DNA of 64,000 bases from Methanorbis furvi (GTDB lineage Archaea; Halobacteriota; Methanomicrobia; Methanomicrobiales; Methanocorpusculaceae), in contig NZ_JAWDKA010000004.1 of NCBI RefSeq assembly GCF_032714615.1, forward strand, positions 62,001 through 126,000, read 5' to 3'. The stretch's first letter is position 1. Each line of letters begins with the position of its first letter. Positions 63,125-64,000 of this stretch are shown here, one piece after another. Both the position numbers and the translations under genes were made by a program. The notes beneath the pieces are model-generated. The model saw only the letters and a list, made by a program, of their open reading frames with translations. It searched no databases and had not been told where the DNA came from.

Positions 63125-64000
63125 ATGCAGCAGAAGGATGAGGTAAACGAAGCATTCAGGGAAATTTATTTTGCCGGCGGATGCTTCTGGGGTGTTGAGG
63201 AGCTGATGCGTTCAGTCCAAGGAGTTGTTGATGCAGTATCCGGATATGCGAACGGCAGAAGCGGCCCTGCTCCATCGTATGAGGAGGTGTGTTCAGGGAG
63301 AACAGGGTTTTCCGAGACGGTGAGGGTTGTCTATGATCCGGCCCGAGTAAGCCTATCAGGATTAGTGTTTTTGTTTTTCCGGGCGATTGATCCGACAGAT
63401 TCAGGGGGTCAGGGAAATGACCGGGGAACACAGTACCGCTCAGGTATCTATTATACTGATGAGGAGTCGGCAGTTGTTGTCAGGCGTGCGGCAGATGTTG
63501 AGCGGCGGAGGCATTCTGCGTTTTATGTGGAGATTTTGCCGTTGCTGAATTTTTATCCGGCAGAAGAGTTTCATCAGCGGTATCTGGAGAAGCACCAGGG
63601 CGGATACTGTCATATTCCAAGAGAGTTGTTTTCCTATGCCGGATCGATGCGGGTGGATCCGGAGCTGTACCCGCGGCCAAGTGATGCGGAGATTTCGCGT
63701 CGGCTTTCGTCTCAGGAGTTTTCCGTGACCCAGGAAGGGGCAACTGATCTGCCGCATTCGCATCCGCTGACGACTGAGGTGCGGCGGGGATTGTATGTGG
63801 ACGCGGTTACCGGCGAGCCGTTGTTTTCCTCAAGAGATAAGTATCAGAGTTCCTGCGGGTGGCCGGCGTTTTCAGAGCCGGTTGATGGAAACACGATGGT
63901 GTTTTCCGAGGACCGGTCGCATGGGATGCGCCGGACTGAGGTGCGGAGCAGGGCAGGAGATTCACATCTGGGACATGTGTTTGGGGGTGATGAGGAATCT
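63125..64000 (+). CDS. methionine sulfoxide reductase MsrA-MsrB fusion (3' end cut by window)
   Basis: The protein reduces methionine sulfoxide. It begins MQQKDEVNEAFREIYFAGGC with the MsrA active-site GGCFWGVEELM and YHIPRELFSYAG-type CHIPRELF after it. An MsrB domain follows: GLYVDAVTGEPLFSSRDKYQ, then SSCGWPAFSEPVDGNTM, then RSRAGDSHLGHVFGGD. The zinc-binding CxxC at the position of AVTG is absent, so this is a zinc-free MsrB type. The gene continues beyond the window; 292 residues are visible, and the missing part should hold the catalytic RxCxN motif. The start ATG at 63125 follows the Bro-N gene by 48 bases. Confidence 0.9.
   Translation, partial: MQQKDEVNEAFREIYFAGGCFWGVEELMRSVQGVVDAVSGYANGRSGPAPSYEEVCSGRTGFSETVRVVYDPARVSLSGLVFLFFRAIDPTDSGGQGNDRGTQYRSGIYYTDEESAVVVRRAADVERRRHSAFYVEILPLLNFYPAEEFHQRYLEKHQGGYCHIPRELFSYAGSMRVDPELYPRPSDAEISRRLSSQEFSVTQEGATDLPHSHPLTTEVRRGLYVDAVTGEPLFSSRDKYQSSCGWPAFSEPVDGNTMVFSEDRSHGMRRTEVRSRAGDSHLGHVFGGDEES

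Noticed and set aside
1-64000. tRNA or rRNA genes
   Set aside because: Looking for T-arm (GGTTCRAATCC) and matching acceptor pairs on both strands by eye gave no convincing candidate; a covariance-model scan would be decisive.

Overview
The window is archaeal chromosome and most resembles a methanogen of the Methanomicrobiales, probably close to Methanocorpusculum; the genus is an inference. Archaeal markers seen directly are both subunits of topoisomerase VI, geranylgeranylglyceryl phosphate synthase, NMD3, a clamp-loader (RFC) small subunit, diphthine-ammonia ligase, the AcnX-type phosphomevalonate dehydratase small subunit, and the archaeal pantoate kinase / phosphopantoate-beta-alanine ligase pair. 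No tRNA, rRNA or CRISPR array was recognised. No transposase or integrase was recognised either.

Layout. 0-10 kb: thiD, a class I aldolase, secreted surface proteins, a very long pentapeptide-repeat membrane protein, two small envelope genes and pdxT-pdxS. 10-20 kb: a catalase, then an AT-rich accessory stretch of lipoproteins and secreted or membrane-anchored proteins. That stretch includes a gene broken by an in-frame UGA next to its intact paralogue, a Zn-phospholipase-C-like secreted protein, and a secreted protein paired with a membrane-tethered double winged-helix regulator. It ends with a heavy-metal P-type ATPase whose metal-binding domain is a separate upstream gene. 20-32 kb: aminopeptidase N, an AdoMet-decarboxylase-like protein, a small unknown gene, and a long same-strand run gatC-gatA-gatB-topA-GGGP synthase-trmJ. 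32-41 kb: a truncated-looking regulator tail, a Na+/solute symporter, the phosphomevalonate dehydratase small subunit overlapping a radical SAM gene, a lipoprotein, two tandem MFS transporters and a multi-cache lipoprotein. 41-50 kb: a U32 protein facing away from a tightly packed operon DUF424-nmd3-Trm5/Taw2-like-coaBC-pantoate kinase-phosphopantothenate synthetase-rfcS. 50-64 kb: purB, DUF2070, then dph6, a PfkB kinase, DUF555, a nitroreductase and a small unknown gene in one unit. After these come top6A/top6B/hisS with a small membrane gene, a Bro-N/DinD-like protein, and an MsrA-MsrB fusion cut by the window end.

The most unusual content is between the genes. At least three families of non-coding palindromic elements fill nearly all the larger gaps. 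Family A (three copies) is about 530-590 bp and is bounded by the 14-bp inverted end GGAGTTACGCGGTG. One copy has a 7-bp target duplication and carries a nested 52-bp palindrome with its own 3-bp duplication; another is flanked by about 78-bp direct repeats. Family B is a 160-255 bp fold-back element (four clear copies and one diverged). Family C is bounded by 'gcgaatag' iterations and encloses AATCGCCATTGGCGATT palindromes, between which lies a 70-75 bp unit that differs from locus to locus but is tandemly triplicated within a locus. These look like non-autonomous mobile or duplicating elements; their mobilising enzyme is not in the window.

Functionally, the CoA run carries three consecutive archaeal steps (pantoate to phosphopantothenate to phosphopantetheine), pdxST makes pyridoxal phosphate, gatCAB forms Gln/Asn-tRNA by amidation, and GGGP synthase plus the AcnX subunit belong to archaeal lipid and isoprenoid synthesis.
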